Positions 1-8,423 of a stretch of 64,000 nucleotides of DNA are shown piece after piece (positions within the stretch are counted from its first letter, which is position 1; each line of letters opens with the position of its first letter). The DNA is from a virus: the IMG/VR virus record IMGVR_UViG_3300031741_000001, positions 17,828 through 81,827 of that record. One strand, written 5' to 3'. A program made the position numbers and the translations under genes. The notes under the pieces are model-generated. The model searched no databases. It worked only from the letters and a program-made list of their open reading frames with translations, and was not told the DNA's origin.

Positions 1-305
1 TCCCTAATTGGAATAACTGCTGACGGAGACCATCTAGCTCTGGTTCTATCAAGACCATTATCTATCGTTAGATCGCATCCTTTCTTATTGTTATTATCTA
101 TACACGCATCCGCACAGAAGTTAATAGCGGCAGCAGCTATCTTTTTCTTAACAGCCAAAACGGCATTCAGGGTTTCTTCATCGATAGCTTCACCGGCGAA
201 TATTTCTTTATACTGCTTTTTGCTAATGCTATACTTTAACGTCCCATCCTTCGGGGTCTTACCTACCAACTCCACATTCAAAAACTTTCTTTTCAAAGCG
301 CTCAT
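1..305 (-). CDS. Unknown phage protein, C-terminus beyond the window
   Basis: An open frame starts at an ATG at 305-303 and runs off the left edge, so only the first 101 residues are visible. It begins MSALKRKFLNVELVGK and continues through a lysine-rich, mostly helical stretch with an alanine run (KKKIAAAAINF) and two cysteines near residues 64 and 68. A TAGGG ribosome-binding site lies six bases upstream. It follows the 308-1018 gene with a two-base gap, so the two are probably co-transcribed. I do not recognise the family. The plus-strand open frame over the same bases looks like a shadow because it has no ribosome-binding site and runs against its neighbours. Confidence 0.7.
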   Translation of the reverse strand, partial: MSALKRKFLNVELVGKTPKDGTLKYSISKKQYKEIFAGEAIDEETLNAVLAVKKKIAAAAINFCADACIDNNNKKGCDLTIDNGLDRTRARWSPSAVIPIR

Positions 306-307
306 AC

Positions 308-1018
308 TTACCCTACTTTCTTTACATTTAGTTTATTTAATTCGTCGGAGAAACTTTTCCCAATGTTTGTAATTCTGGTCGATGATATATTCGAAATCAA
401 AAAATCTTTTAATATAACTCGCACAGCTTGGAGAGTTCTTACATAGAGCTCCTCTTCCTTTAACCCCACCTGTTTTTTAATCGAAAATAATTCAAAACAA
501 TCGGTGATATAACCTTGAAGATATTTCGATCTCATTCTATACGCGTCATCTACTTTATTAAGACTAAGCAAAACTGATCTGAAGAAGGGATAGTTATTTC
601 GCTTACCTATCATTTTAGTATGTACGTGTTTTAGTACATCGAAGATAATTATTTTCTTACCCATAGACATTCTAAGGTTTGCAAACAGTTGTTTTAATTT
701 ATCACACGTCTCTTGAGTATTAAAGATCTTTTCGATATCAGCTACTAGTTTCTTTTGTTTTAATTGATATAGATACCGCTTTCTATATTCTAAAACTGCA
801 GAAACTAAAATGTAGTCATTTTTATCAATACTATCCGCAATAAAGGCACTCCCATCAGGGAAAATGCAATGTTGCACTAATCTATCCCCGAACGTTCGGC
901 AAACATATCTAATAGGAACAGCTAGTGATTCTAAAACAAAATCGTTACTGGTTCTAATTAGAGTGTTAAACTCATTATTCCACGAGCTTCTTAAATTTTG
1001 ATTTCCTACGTTTTTCAT
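308..1018 (-). CDS. Unknown 236-residue phage protein
   Basis: Complete frame of 236 residues starting MKNVGNQNLR, with a purine-rich AGAGAAAG ribosome-binding site about eight bases before the ATG. The protein is predicted to be largely helical and basic, with no signal peptide, membrane segment or catalytic motif that I recognise. It is the first gene of a minus-strand unit that continues into the partial gene at 1-305. A copy of the AT-rich putative early promoter (1071-1087) lies 53 bases upstream, so early expression is likely. The function is unknown. Confidence 0.75.
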   Translation of the reverse strand: MKNVGNQNLRSSWNNEFNTLIRTSNDFVLESLAVPIRYVCRTFGDRLVQHCIFPDGSAFIADSIDKNDYILVSAVLEYRKRYLYQLKQKKLVADIEKIFNTQETCDKLKQLFANLRMSMGKKIIIFDVLKHVHTKMIGKRNNYPFFRSVLLSLNKVDDAYRMRSKYLQGYITDCFELFSIKKQVGLKEEELYVRTLQAVRVILKDFLISNISSTRITNIGKSFSDELNKLNVKKVG

Positions 1019-1070
1019 GATGTGACTTTCTCTAATTTGTAGCTAAAATTATATGGGCTAGTTCGTCTAT

Positions 1071-1087
1071 ACTAATAATATATATTT
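1071..1087 (-). promoter_or_regulatory. Putative early promoter, minus strand
   Basis: Read on the minus strand this is AAATATATATTATTAGT, matching the element found before several other minus-strand units in this window. It lies 53 bases upstream of the 308-1018 start, in the divergent gap shared with the Rad50-like gene. A related plus-strand sequence (GTCTATATTATAGTATG, near 1132-1148) may serve the opposite gene. The resemblance to phiKZ-group early promoters is from memory. Confidence 0.5.
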
Positions 1088-1179
1088 AAAAAATTATTGA
1101 GATTTCTTAGTAGTTATTTTAAAGGTATTTTGTCTATATTATAGTATGATTGTATTAATTAAAACGTATTGGAGAGAAA

Positions 1180-3720
1180 ATGTATATTAGAAAAATATAT
1201 CTTAAAGATTATAAACCTTTAATAACAATTAGTAATATTCATGAGATTACTTTGATACTAGACGAGAGAAGCATCAATTGTGTGTTGGGGGATAACGGTA
1301 GCGGTAAAACGTCAATCCTTAAAGAACTCACCCCGTTTCCTCCAGTAAGCACTTCCTTCTTAAATACGGGTAAAAAAGAATTAGAGATTGTTCATGACGA
1401 AATAGATTATGTTATTAAAACGGATTTTAATAATAAAGAACATACTCATAGTTTTATGAGAGGGGCTGAGGAACTTAATATATCTGGGAAGAGTAATGTT
1501 CAATTAGATCTTTGTTTAAAGCATTTTGGATATTCTACTTTTATAGATAAGCTATTTTCTAATAATTTTAAAATATCAGAACTTAGGAAGCATGAACGTA
1601 AAGAATTATTCTTTAAGATATACCCTTCAGATATTACTTTTATTTCGGACACGTATAAAAAGGTCATATCGAAGATAAAAGAAATTAAAAGTAACATTAA
1701 AATGTTAGAAGATAGAAAATCAGATCTTAAAACTAGAATGATAAGTAAAGTTGAATATCGGAGTATGTTAAATGAGAAAGAAAATCTAGAAGCGATTAAT
1801 AACAACATAGATCAATTAATTTTTATTTTAAATTATTATAATGACGATAAAGGAAAACAGATAACCAATAGTCCAACCCTTAATGAACTTCAGAAATCTT
1901 CAAATCTTATATACAGAAGAATAACTGATCTTAAAAAACAAACTACTATCAATCTTACAAATAATCCAGAAAAAAGATTAGCTATTCTAGAAAGTAAAAA
2001 GGTTTTTCAGAATAAGAAATTTAAAGATCTACTTAACGATCTTGATAAAGAAAAAGAAGCTTTGAATAAATTGGAAGAATTAGATAGTATAGATTTAGTA
2101 GTTCTAATAAAAGAATTAGAGGATAATATTGATTCCAATACAACTTTCCAAAACGATCTTAATATAGATAAAACCATATCGGTTATAGTTGAGGATAGAT
2201 TAAGTGATTTTGCTTCTAGAGTTTTTGTTATCAGTAATCGATTGAGAGATATATCAGAAGATAATCTAACCTTTCTAGATCCCAAAGAAGCTAGCGATTT
2301 AAATAATGAAGCTTACTCCATATCTAAAGAGTTAGAGTTCTTTATTTCTAACAGGAATCAACTAGAAACTCAACTGGATAAAAAGCTTTCAGATCAGAAT
2401 AGAAGAACCCGATTTTCATACCCTAAAGAGTGCGAATTGAAATGTGGATTAAGAACTCACTTCAGTAAAATTAAAAAAGAAATACAAAGCGAAATAGACG
2501 TGTTTTGTGAAAAAAAGATTAAAATATCCAAAACTATTTTAGATTTGGAAACTCGTCAAAATGAGGTCAAAACCTTGCTCCAATACGTCTATATTACCGA
2601 GCCTATTTATGCAGAAATAAGCTCCATTTTATCCTCGTACACCTGCAAAAACTACGTACTTGAAGACCATCTTCTTAATATCGCACTTTCGCGAAGTCCG
2701 TTAAAAATAGCTTTTAAACTTAAAAAAATAATAGAGAATTCTAAAAACATTGTTCTATTTGAAAAAAAGAAAAATCAGATAAGTAAAGATTGCTATAAAT
2801 TAGATATACTGAAGAAAACTAAGCTTCCAGTTCAGGAACTTTTAAACTCCACCATCTTAGAAAAAAGAGCTATAATGGCTGAAAAAGAAATAGAATATTT
2901 AACTATTCAAAAGGAAATATTTATAGATGAAAAACACACTAATCTTTTAAAACAATTCACATCAAATAAGAAAGAGTTTGAAAACCTTAAAAAAGCTTTT
3001 GAGGAAACATCAATTTGTGAGATTCTTAAAAAAGAAATTCTATTTAATAAAAAGAAGATTGAAGAACTTTCTTTCTATAAGAAAAAGACAAACGCTTCTT
3101 TAAAAGTTCTAGATGATGAAGTTTTAGATCAGAAGAAAATAAGAATAAAGTTAAATGAAGAAATATTACCATCTCTTAAAAAATGCTATACTGAATTAAA
3201 TGATGTTGAAAATTTAGAAAAAGGATTATCTCCTAGTAGAGGGATTCCGCAGATTTATATAAGTCGACTTCTTAATTCCATTATAGAGATAGCTAACGAA
3301 TTCATTAAAGATATCTGTACATACCCGATGGAGATATCAACACTAGATGAGAATCAACTTTTAGATTTTAACTTCGCTGTTCTTTTCGATACCCATCCAG
3401 TTAGTGAAATTAAACTATGCTCAACTGCCCAAAAAAGAATAATAGATATATCTTTTACAATAGCGTTATGTGTCTTTACTAACATGAGTGAACATTTCGG
3501 ATTGAGGATAGATGAGATGGATAGTTTCTTAAATAATGCTCACACCGTTAGGTTAGCTGCCTTCTTAACTAAGACAGTTAAGAAATATAACATGACTCAA
3601 TTGTTTATGGTAGCCCAAAGAACTATTCTTCTAAACTCATTTAAAAAGGATAATATCTTCTGCTTAACCGACGGGATGTGTATAGATCAGAGCATGAATC
3701 CTAAGATGATCAAAAAATAG
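1180..3720 (+). CDS. Rad50/SbcC/gp46-like SMC-family ATPase
   Basis: This 846-residue protein has the head-coil-hook-coil-head layout of Rad50, SbcC and T4 gp46, which work with an Mre11/SbcD/gp47 nuclease in DNA end processing and recombination. The Walker A motif GDNGSGKT is at residues 37-44. Long charged coiled coils follow, a CELKC motif sits at about 418-422 (almost exactly mid-length), and a second coiled coil leads to an ABC signature-like STAQKRIID and a Walker B region LRIDEMDS near the C-terminus. The usual zinc hook is CxxC, so CxxxC is odd. The ATG follows GGAGAGAAA closely. No Mre11-like nuclease was recognised in the window. It leads a two-gene plus-strand unit. Confidence 0.85.
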   Translation: MYIRKIYLKDYKPLITISNIHEITLILDERSINCVLGDNGSGKTSILKELTPFPPVSTSFLNTGKKELEIVHDEIDYVIKTDFNNKEHTHSFMRGAEELNISGKSNVQLDLCLKHFGYSTFIDKLFSNNFKISELRKHERKELFFKIYPSDITFISDTYKKVISKIKEIKSNIKMLEDRKSDLKTRMISKVEYRSMLNEKENLEAINNNIDQLIFILNYYNDDKGKQITNSPTLNELQKSSNLIYRRITDLKKQTTINLTNNPEKRLAILESKKVFQNKKFKDLLNDLDKEKEALNKLEELDSIDLVVLIKELEDNIDSNTTFQNDLNIDKTISVIVEDRLSDFASRVFVISNRLRDISEDNLTFLDPKEASDLNNEAYSISKELEFFISNRNQLETQLDKKLSDQNRRTRFSYPKECELKCGLRTHFSKIKKEIQSEIDVFCEKKIKISKTILDLETRQNEVKTLLQYVYITEPIYAEISSILSSYTCKNYVLEDHLLNIALSRSPLKIAFKLKKIIENSKNIVLFEKKKNQISKDCYKLDILKKTKLPVQELLNSTILEKRAIMAEKEIEYLTIQKEIFIDEKHTNLLKQFTSNKKEFENLKKAFEETSICEILKKEILFNKKKIEELSFYKKKTNASLKVLDDEVLDQKKIRIKLNEEILPSLKKCYTELNDVENLEKGLSPSRGIPQIYISRLLNSIIEIANEFIKDICTYPMEISTLDENQLLDFNFAVLFDTHPVSEIKLCSTAQKRIIDISFTIALCVFTNMSEHFGLRIDEMDSFLNNAHTVRLAAFLTKTVKKYNMTQLFMVAQRTILLNSFKKDNIFCLTDGMCIDQSMNPKMIKK

Positions 3721-3751
3721 TATATAACCAACTTATTTGAAAGGGAGCAAT

Positions 3752-4564
3752 ATGCCAAATAGTACTATGGATGTGACGTTAACTAGGATACGTCATAATA
3801 TTCCTGAGGAGATCTTAGAAGTAGCTTTTGCAACAGAAGAAGATAATCTTTTAGAACGTGGACAGATTCCTCTATTAGAAAAGATTAAGAAAACAGTAAT
3901 TCGTGATAGATTGATGGTCGATTGTAATCTATTTGGAGGGACCAGTACAAAGATTCCTTTAGTCTTAGAGTATCATGAGAGAACGGCTGGGTTTTGGAAG
4001 GGGGGAGTTTACACCTCTCCATTATATTGTATCTATAGAATACCCCCAGAAGCTAGGAATGGGTTACCTATAGTAGCCGTTAACGGATTGTCTTTAAATC
4101 CTGGAACTGGAAACTTCTCCAGTGGTTGGGGTGGAGCGAGTATCTCAGGTATTGGTGGGGAAATTCTATCTTCTAGAACATTCGCTAACGAACCAGTATA
4201 CCCTATCCCTAAACTATTAGCTGGCGATTTGATAAAGCTTCAACCTGGACAGATGAGCCATATGGATTTTGTTCTTTCATGTAAACTATCTCACGATCCC
4301 GACTTCTCTAATATGGGAGCATCTGCTATCAATGTATTCGCCGAGTTAGCTCTATGTGCTGTTAAAGCGTATATCTATAATAAATTAAAAATAAAAATAG
4401 ATAAAGCTTTTATAAGTGGCGGATCTGAGATAACGTCATTTAAAGAGATAGTAGACGGTTACGCTGAAGAAAACACAAGATACTTAGAATTACTAGACGA
4501 GTATTTCGGCGCGTCATGTTTAGAACATGAAACACTCATGTCTTTGGCTCTCTTTATGGTCTAA
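3752..4564 (+). CDS. Unknown 270-residue protein
   Basis: I start the gene at ATG 3752 because AAGGGAG lies five bases upstream; an in-frame TTG at 3737 falls ahead of that ribosome-binding site. The protein starts MPNSTMDVTL, has a Gly/Ser-rich middle (around residues 115-140, SSGWGGASISGIGGE) and aromatic beta-strand-like segments (YHERTAGFWKGG). It has no signal peptide, membrane helix or known catalytic motif. It sits 31 bases after the Rad50-like gene and before a strong terminator, so the two are probably one transcript. A virion component or a partner of the recombination ATPase are both possible; nothing in the sequence decides. Confidence 0.7.
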   Translation: MPNSTMDVTLTRIRHNIPEEILEVAFATEEDNLLERGQIPLLEKIKKTVIRDRLMVDCNLFGGTSTKIPLVLEYHERTAGFWKGGVYTSPLYCIYRIPPEARNGLPIVAVNGLSLNPGTGNFSSGWGGASISGIGGEILSSRTFANEPVYPIPKLLAGDLIKLQPGQMSHMDFVLSCKLSHDPDFSNMGASAINVFAELALCAVKAYIYNKLKIKIDKAFISGGSEITSFKEIVDGYAEENTRYLELLDEYFGASCLEHETLMSLALFMV

Positions 4565-4621
4565 GTCCAACTTAATCCTACATGTAGTTATTGTATAATT
4601 TTAATAAAAAAAAATAAAACT

Positions 4622-4654
4622 ACCATCTACATATCTTTAAGATATGTAGATGGT
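4622..4654. terminator. Bidirectional intrinsic terminator
   Basis: A perfect 14-bp stem (4622-4635 with 4641-4654) with a five-base loop TTTAA lies between convergent genes ending at 4564 and 4667. An A-tract precedes it on the plus strand, giving a U-tract for minus-strand transcripts. The plus side is followed by a weaker T-rich stretch. It should end both the Rad50 unit and the long minus-strand ligase unit. Confidence 0.8.
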
Positions 4655-4666
4655 GTTGGGTTTCTC

Positions 4667-4831
4667 TTATAATTTTCTTTTAACAATATTCTCTATTCTC
4701 CGCTGTAAATTTTTATTCTTTTTCTTCAAATTCTCTTTTTCTTTTTTAGATTCTTTAATCACGTGTTCTTGATAAAAGACATAAATTAAGATTGCAGTTA
4801 TTGGAATTATTACTGGAAGTAATTCTGACAT
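4667..4831 (-). CDS. Small membrane protein with charged helical tail (54 aa)
   Basis: This 54-residue frame starts at ATG 4831, with AGGGAG nine bases upstream and two bases after the previous stop. Residues 4-20 (LLPVIIPITAILIYVFY) form one hydrophobic membrane segment with an almost uncharged N-terminus. Residues 26-54 are a Lys/Glu/Arg-rich helix likely to be a cytoplasmic coiled coil. It is the last gene before the terminator. The layout recalls small phage holin- or spanin-like or membrane-remodelling proteins, but none of those is demonstrated; there is no lipobox and no adjacent endolysin. Confidence 0.6.
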   Translation of the reverse strand: MSELLPVIIPITAILIYVFYQEHVIKESKKEKENLKKKNKNLQRRIENIVKRKL

Positions 4832-4833
4832 TC

Positions 4834-5124
4834 TTATTCTCCCTTTTTAATAAATTTAAGTTGATTAAAATTAAAATCTTTTCCTAGATCGCATTCTCGG
4901 TGATCTAGGAAAAGAGAGGTATATGGGTATCCTTTGTATGTCCATCGTTTGGTTTCAGTATTAAAAATTATCGATCCTCCCCTACGGAGCTTCCGAGTAT
5001 TCTGAGATAAAAACCAATAGTATTCAGTATTCCGATCTGTCAAAACCCGCAGAGTATTTAAATTTGCTTCTAGGGATGTTTGATCTAAACACCCCACATA
5101 TTTTAAATACCGTAAAACTAACAT
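4834..5124 (-). CDS. Unknown 96-residue protein
   Basis: Frame of 96 residues starting MLVLRYLKYVG, overlapping the end of the dUTPase-fold gene by seven bases, which suggests translational coupling. It has an aromatic and basic middle (around residues 34-72) and no recognised domain. The context is a minus-strand unit with nucleotide and DNA enzymes. The function is unknown. Confidence 0.65.
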   Translation of the reverse strand: MLVLRYLKYVGCLDQTSLEANLNTLRVLTDRNTEYYWFLSQNTRKLRRGGSIIFNTETKRWTYKGYPYTSLFLDHRECDLGKDFNFNQLKFIKKGE

Positions 5125-5663
5125 TTGATATGACCTAAAAGAATTTTAGAGAACTCTTCCGATATTTCCTCTACGAGACTATACTGTAGTCGGCAGGGTC
5201 TCTTCTCTCTCAATACCTTAATGAACTTTTTCTTAATTATATCAATATCTATCTCTCCTATTTCTTTTTTAGGTATGGTTTTATAAATAGGTTTACCGAG
5301 AATATCTCCAAAGTGCCTACCCTGTCTAAAAATATCAGAGATTCCAATCTTCGTTTTTTCAGGAATTAGCATAGCTATAATATAGTTAGCTTTAATCTCC
5401 AACGGACTAATACCCATGTTTGTTACTACCACACCAATTTCATTAGAATCAGAAAGCTCTGGATATTTGAGGATTAGTGTTTTCTTTCCAAATTTTTTAG
5501 AAGGTGGTTTAGCGATGTGGAATTCTATTTTAGAATTCGGCTTCAAAGACAATCCGGTTCTTATAGTCGCTGAACTCTTTGGTAGAATAGTAACATTCTC
5601 CATCGAATACAACTCTAAGTGTTTACACACACTACTCATGACGTAATAGATATCGGTAACCAT
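5118..5663 (-). CDS. dUTPase-fold protein, probably not a normal dUTPase
   Basis: Residues about 18-105 follow the trimeric dUTPase/dCTP-deaminase beta fold: LELYSMENVTILPKSSATI resembles the N-terminal strands, then RTGLSLKP, then EIGVVVTNMG, then ISPLEIKANYIIAMLI, which matches the strand carrying RIAQL in true dUTPases. The hallmark D-x-D-Y-R-G of motif 3 is not seen (ELSDSNEIG stands there) and the motif 1 acid is unclear, so catalysis is doubtful. A C-terminal extension of about 75 residues is unlike standard dUTPases. The ATG has AAAGGGAAT eight bases upstream. It lies in the ligase unit. It could be a diverged dUTPase, a dCTP deaminase relative or a regulatory dUTPase-fold protein. Confidence 0.55.
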   Translation of the reverse strand: MVTDIYYVMSSVCKHLELYSMENVTILPKSSATIRTGLSLKPNSKIEFHIAKPPSKKFGKKTLILKYPELSDSNEIGVVVTNMGISPLEIKANYIIAMLIPEKTKIGISDIFRQGRHFGDILGKPIYKTIPKKEIGEIDIDIIKKKFIKVLREKRPCRLQYSLVEEISEEFSKILLGHIKC

Positions 5664-5665
5664 AC

Positions 5666-6088
5666 TTATATTCCCTTTATATATTTTATTCCATTGACTT
5701 CAGATATGCGTATTCGACATGCACTATTGATCGCTGTCTTATTTTTGAACGGACAAGTCCCAACATTACAGAGATGATTGCATATTTTCTTTTTATAGAA
5801 ATTAGCAAAAATGAAATCTAGTAATCTATCATTCACTCGCTGTATGTTTAGTTCATCGATTTTGGGTTCCATGATTTTACACACTAACTCTGGAGGAGTT
5901 TTTAGGGCTTTGGATATTTTCCTTCTAGCAAACCCGTGACCAAACAGGAATTTTTTTATTTTACCATAATTCATAAAAACTAACCTATCGTTACTTTTTC
6001 CCCAAAGTATGAAACCCGATTCGTTCTTACAGGATCCCCATGTGATTTTATTCTTTAACCTGGGGATCTCAATAGAGTTATCTTTCAT
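5666..6088 (-). CDS. Unknown protein with C-terminal cysteine cluster
   Basis: 140 residues starting MKDNSIEIPR. The middle contains a basic, helical stretch (GFARRKISKALKTPPE). Residues about 105-127 contain four cysteines (CNHLCNVGTC and a later SAC) that could bind a metal. It sits two bases from the flanking dUTPase-fold gene and one base from the ligase gene, so it is surely part of the same operon. No family is recognised; a small DNA- or RNA-binding role is a guess from the basic and cysteine content. Confidence 0.65.
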   Translation of the reverse strand: MKDNSIEIPRLKNKITWGSCKNESGFILWGKSNDRLVFMNYGKIKKFLFGHGFARRKISKALKTPPELVCKIMEPKIDELNIQRVNDRLLDFIFANFYKKKICNHLCNVGTCPFKNKTAINSACRIRISEVNGIKYIKGI

Positions 6089-6089
6089 A

Positions 6090-7895
6090 TCACTCCTTTA
6101 ACCATTTTTTAATGGATATTATTTCAATGCCATACTTAATAGCTTTTTTGGTTTTAGATGAAGTGCTATTCTCATCTGCCACTACTAAGAGATCAACATC
6201 TTTAGAAAGTCCACTAACTGGAGTGAATCCTTTATTCAACGCTATCTCTTCGAGTTCTTTTCTTGGTAATTCCATTTTCCCTGTAAAGACAACTTTAGGT
6301 CCGGTAGTTTTAGTCACAGTTCCTTTAATACCTTTAAGAGTTATCTGCGAGAGCTGTCTATCTATTAAGTCTTTATTTTCGGATAACCCATCCGATATTG
6401 TGAAAGACATTTCTTCGCCTAAATCTTTTATCTGCATTAAATCATCTTTTGTTTTAGTAAGTAGTTCGTTAAAAGACATAAAACTTAAAAGAACTTTTGA
6501 ACATCTTAGACCTATTCCATGGAATCCTAAAGATGCTAAATATTTATAATCTTCAATTACTCTAACACTCTGAATATTATTGAAAAGTTTAGTAGCTGAT
6601 TTTTCGCCATATCCTTCCAATTCAGATATATCTTTAATAGTTAGATTTAAAAGATCATCTATAGCTATCTTTTTAAATTTCTTTAAAATCTTTCTAAGAG
6701 TAGGGACTCCCAATTCTTCTATATCCAGTCTCTTTATCGATTTCAATGCTCTATTCAATACCATCTCCTCACACTCGTCGTTTAGACAAATAAGCTCTGT
6801 CCCTACTTCCATAACATCTCCTTTACAATAAGGACATGCTGTAGGGATATTCATATATCCTTTTCCCGTATGAATAACTTTAAGCATATGTGGAATTACA
6901 TCCCCAGCTCTTTCCACTTCTAGTCTATCAAGAACATGTATCATATTATCCTTTACATGTTTTAGATTATGGAGAGTCACATTCGTTATGGTTACTCCGG
7001 AGATAATTATAGGAGTTATCTTAGCTACTGGTGTTAGACAACTCGTTCCCGCTGTCCAATTGATATCCTCAATTGTAGATACTTTAGAAACCCCTGTGAA
7101 TTTAAAAGCTATCGCTCCCTTAGGGAAACTTCCAGTAGATCCTAATTCTTTATAATACGTATCGTCTTCAACCTTAACTACAACCCCATCTATCGGGTAT
7201 CCAGCGCTTTTAATAAGATTAACATGAATGTCCCATTCCTTTTTAAAGTTCTTCTTAGATACTCTAAAATGGAAATGATTGAAGTCTATTAAAGTTAATG
7301 GTTTAATATTAATATCGGAGATGTCTTTCATCCCTAAAATACCAGCTACAGCACTACGTTGGTTTTTATACTTTTCACCGTTGCTTCTTTTAAGTTGACT
7401 AAAATATTTATTATAATCAGCGTTAGTTATAATTATCTCCCCTCTAATTTTATGATCACAGCTACTTGAAAGGAATTTCAATATTTTAAGCTTATCAGAA
7501 ATATTCTGACTTTCGGTTCCTTGTCCTTTAGTAGTGAGCATCTTATTATTCAAAAAAGCACTTACCCCATCATACTTCGGTTGAATAAGAAATATTTCAT
7601 CTTTGGTTCTAGCTATTTGCTCTACCCAAGCCATCAAAGATTTTTTACCTTTAGGAGCATTATCAGCATGGTAAGTTTTATTCAAACTTAACATATCTTC
7701 ATCAATCGATCCCATCGAGTGCACTTTAGGAACTTGAGGTTTTAATAACGCGTTATCTGGGTCAAGATCTTCTAATTCTCTAAGTATAAAATCATACTCT
7801 ATATCTGTAATCTTAGGATCGCTATCTTCCCAATAAGCTTTATTATGCTTCTTTATTTCTTTTTCTAGTTTTTTAATATCGAAAACTTTTCCCAT
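6090..7895 (-). CDS. ligA: NAD-dependent DNA ligase
   Basis: This 601-residue protein has the bacterial LigA order. An N-terminal NMN-binding helical domain includes DxxYD-like DIEYDF near residue 35. The adenylation domain carries the nucleotidyl lysine in K-Y-D-G (residues 107-110). An OB fold follows, then a four-cysteine zinc finger (CPYC and CLNDEC, about 354-375), helix-hairpin-helix repeats (about 390-500) and a C-terminal BRCT domain (about 525-601). It seals nicks in duplex DNA using NAD. It is somewhat shorter than typical bacterial LigA (about 670 residues) but all parts are present, so it should be active. Most phages carry ATP-dependent ligases, so an NAD type is notable. Confidence 0.95.
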   Translation of the reverse strand: MGKVFDIKKLEKEIKKHNKAYWEDSDPKITDIEYDFILRELEDLDPDNALLKPQVPKVHSMGSIDEDMLSLNKTYHADNAPKGKKSLMAWVEQIARTKDEIFLIQPKYDGVSAFLNNKMLTTKGQGTESQNISDKLKILKFLSSSCDHKIRGEIIITNADYNKYFSQLKRSNGEKYKNQRSAVAGILGMKDISDINIKPLTLIDFNHFHFRVSKKNFKKEWDIHVNLIKSAGYPIDGVVVKVEDDTYYKELGSTGSFPKGAIAFKFTGVSKVSTIEDINWTAGTSCLTPVAKITPIIISGVTITNVTLHNLKHVKDNMIHVLDRLEVERAGDVIPHMLKVIHTGKGYMNIPTACPYCKGDVMEVGTELICLNDECEEMVLNRALKSIKRLDIEELGVPTLRKILKKFKKIAIDDLLNLTIKDISELEGYGEKSATKLFNNIQSVRVIEDYKYLASLGFHGIGLRCSKVLLSFMSFNELLTKTKDDLMQIKDLGEEMSFTISDGLSENKDLIDRQLSQITLKGIKGTVTKTTGPKVVFTGKMELPRKELEEIALNKGFTPVSGLSKDVDLLVVADENSTSSKTKKAIKYGIEIISIKKWLKE

Positions 7896-7935
7896 TATAT
7901 TTCTCCTTATAGTATAATATGGTATTTTTAAGTTA

Positions 7936-8145
7936 TTATTTACGTACGATACTAGTATTGATATCTAAAACCCCCGTAACCATATCGAGAATTATTTCTT
8001 TCTCCATGGTGTGTTTAGCGGGGAATAACTTTTTAAAAATAATATCTAAAGATTCTTGTAGTTTAGTAATATTTAATTTATCATCTTTAGTATTTTTAAG
8101 AATACAATTATTCGTCTCGGCTTTAAATAGCGCCTGCTTATCCAC
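7936..8145 (-). CDS. Unknown 69-residue protein (GTG start)
   Basis: Short frame with a GTG start at 8145-8143 that shares one base with the stop of the upstream gene; AGAGGC lies a few bases before it. The product starts MDKQALFKAE and is a helical, Lys/Glu-rich protein without cysteines other than one near residue 14. It sits 40 bases upstream of the DNA ligase gene. The function is unknown. An overlapping plus-strand frame is hydrophobic and has no ribosome-binding site, so I reject that. Confidence 0.55.
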   Translation of the reverse strand: MDKQALFKAETNNCILKNTKDDKLNITKLQESLDIIFKKLFPAKHTMEKEIILDMVTGVLDINTSIVRK

Positions 8146-8423
8146 TATCTGCCTCTCGATAACTCTAAGTATTTTTTACTATATTTAAGATTCTTATAAA
8201 TCTTTTTAATATCTTTTCTAGATAGCTCACGAGAGGTCCTGACGGTCACATGCACCGAGTAGACACCGACACATTTTTCTTGGTGGATGCTGAAGCAGTC
8301 CCCATAGTTATTAAAACTATTTATTGTTCGAGCATCGTCTAAACGCATTCTTTTTGGATGTCCTAACTCTTTTAGTAAAACGCATATCTTTTTTATCGTT
8401 TTCTTTTTACTGATTATTATCAT
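8145..8423 (-). CDS. Unknown basic 92-residue protein
   Basis: I place the start at ATG 8423 because AAGGAT lies seven bases upstream; an in-frame ATG at 8450 has no such site. The product begins MIIISKKKTIKKI and is strongly basic, with a central segment containing YGDCFSIHQEKCVGVYSVHV followed by a Lys/Arg-rich helix. It overlaps the upstream gene's end by 17 bases. No family is recognised; the charge is compatible with nucleic-acid binding. Confidence 0.6.
   Translation of the reverse strand: MIIISKKKTIKKICVLLKELGHPKRMRLDDARTINSFNNYGDCFSIHQEKCVGVYSVHVTVRTSRELSRKDIKKIYKNLKYSKKYLELSRGR

Noticed and set aside
88-372. Plus-strand open frame of 94 residues
   Set aside because: It lies opposite two minus-strand genes with good starts and looks like a shadow.
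6112-6831. Plus-strand frames inside the ligase gene
   Set aside because: The ligase on the minus strand is unambiguous; these are shadows.
7919-8188. Plus-strand hydrophobic frame of 89 residues
   Set aside because: It is opposite the GTG-start gene, against operon direction, with no ribosome-binding site.
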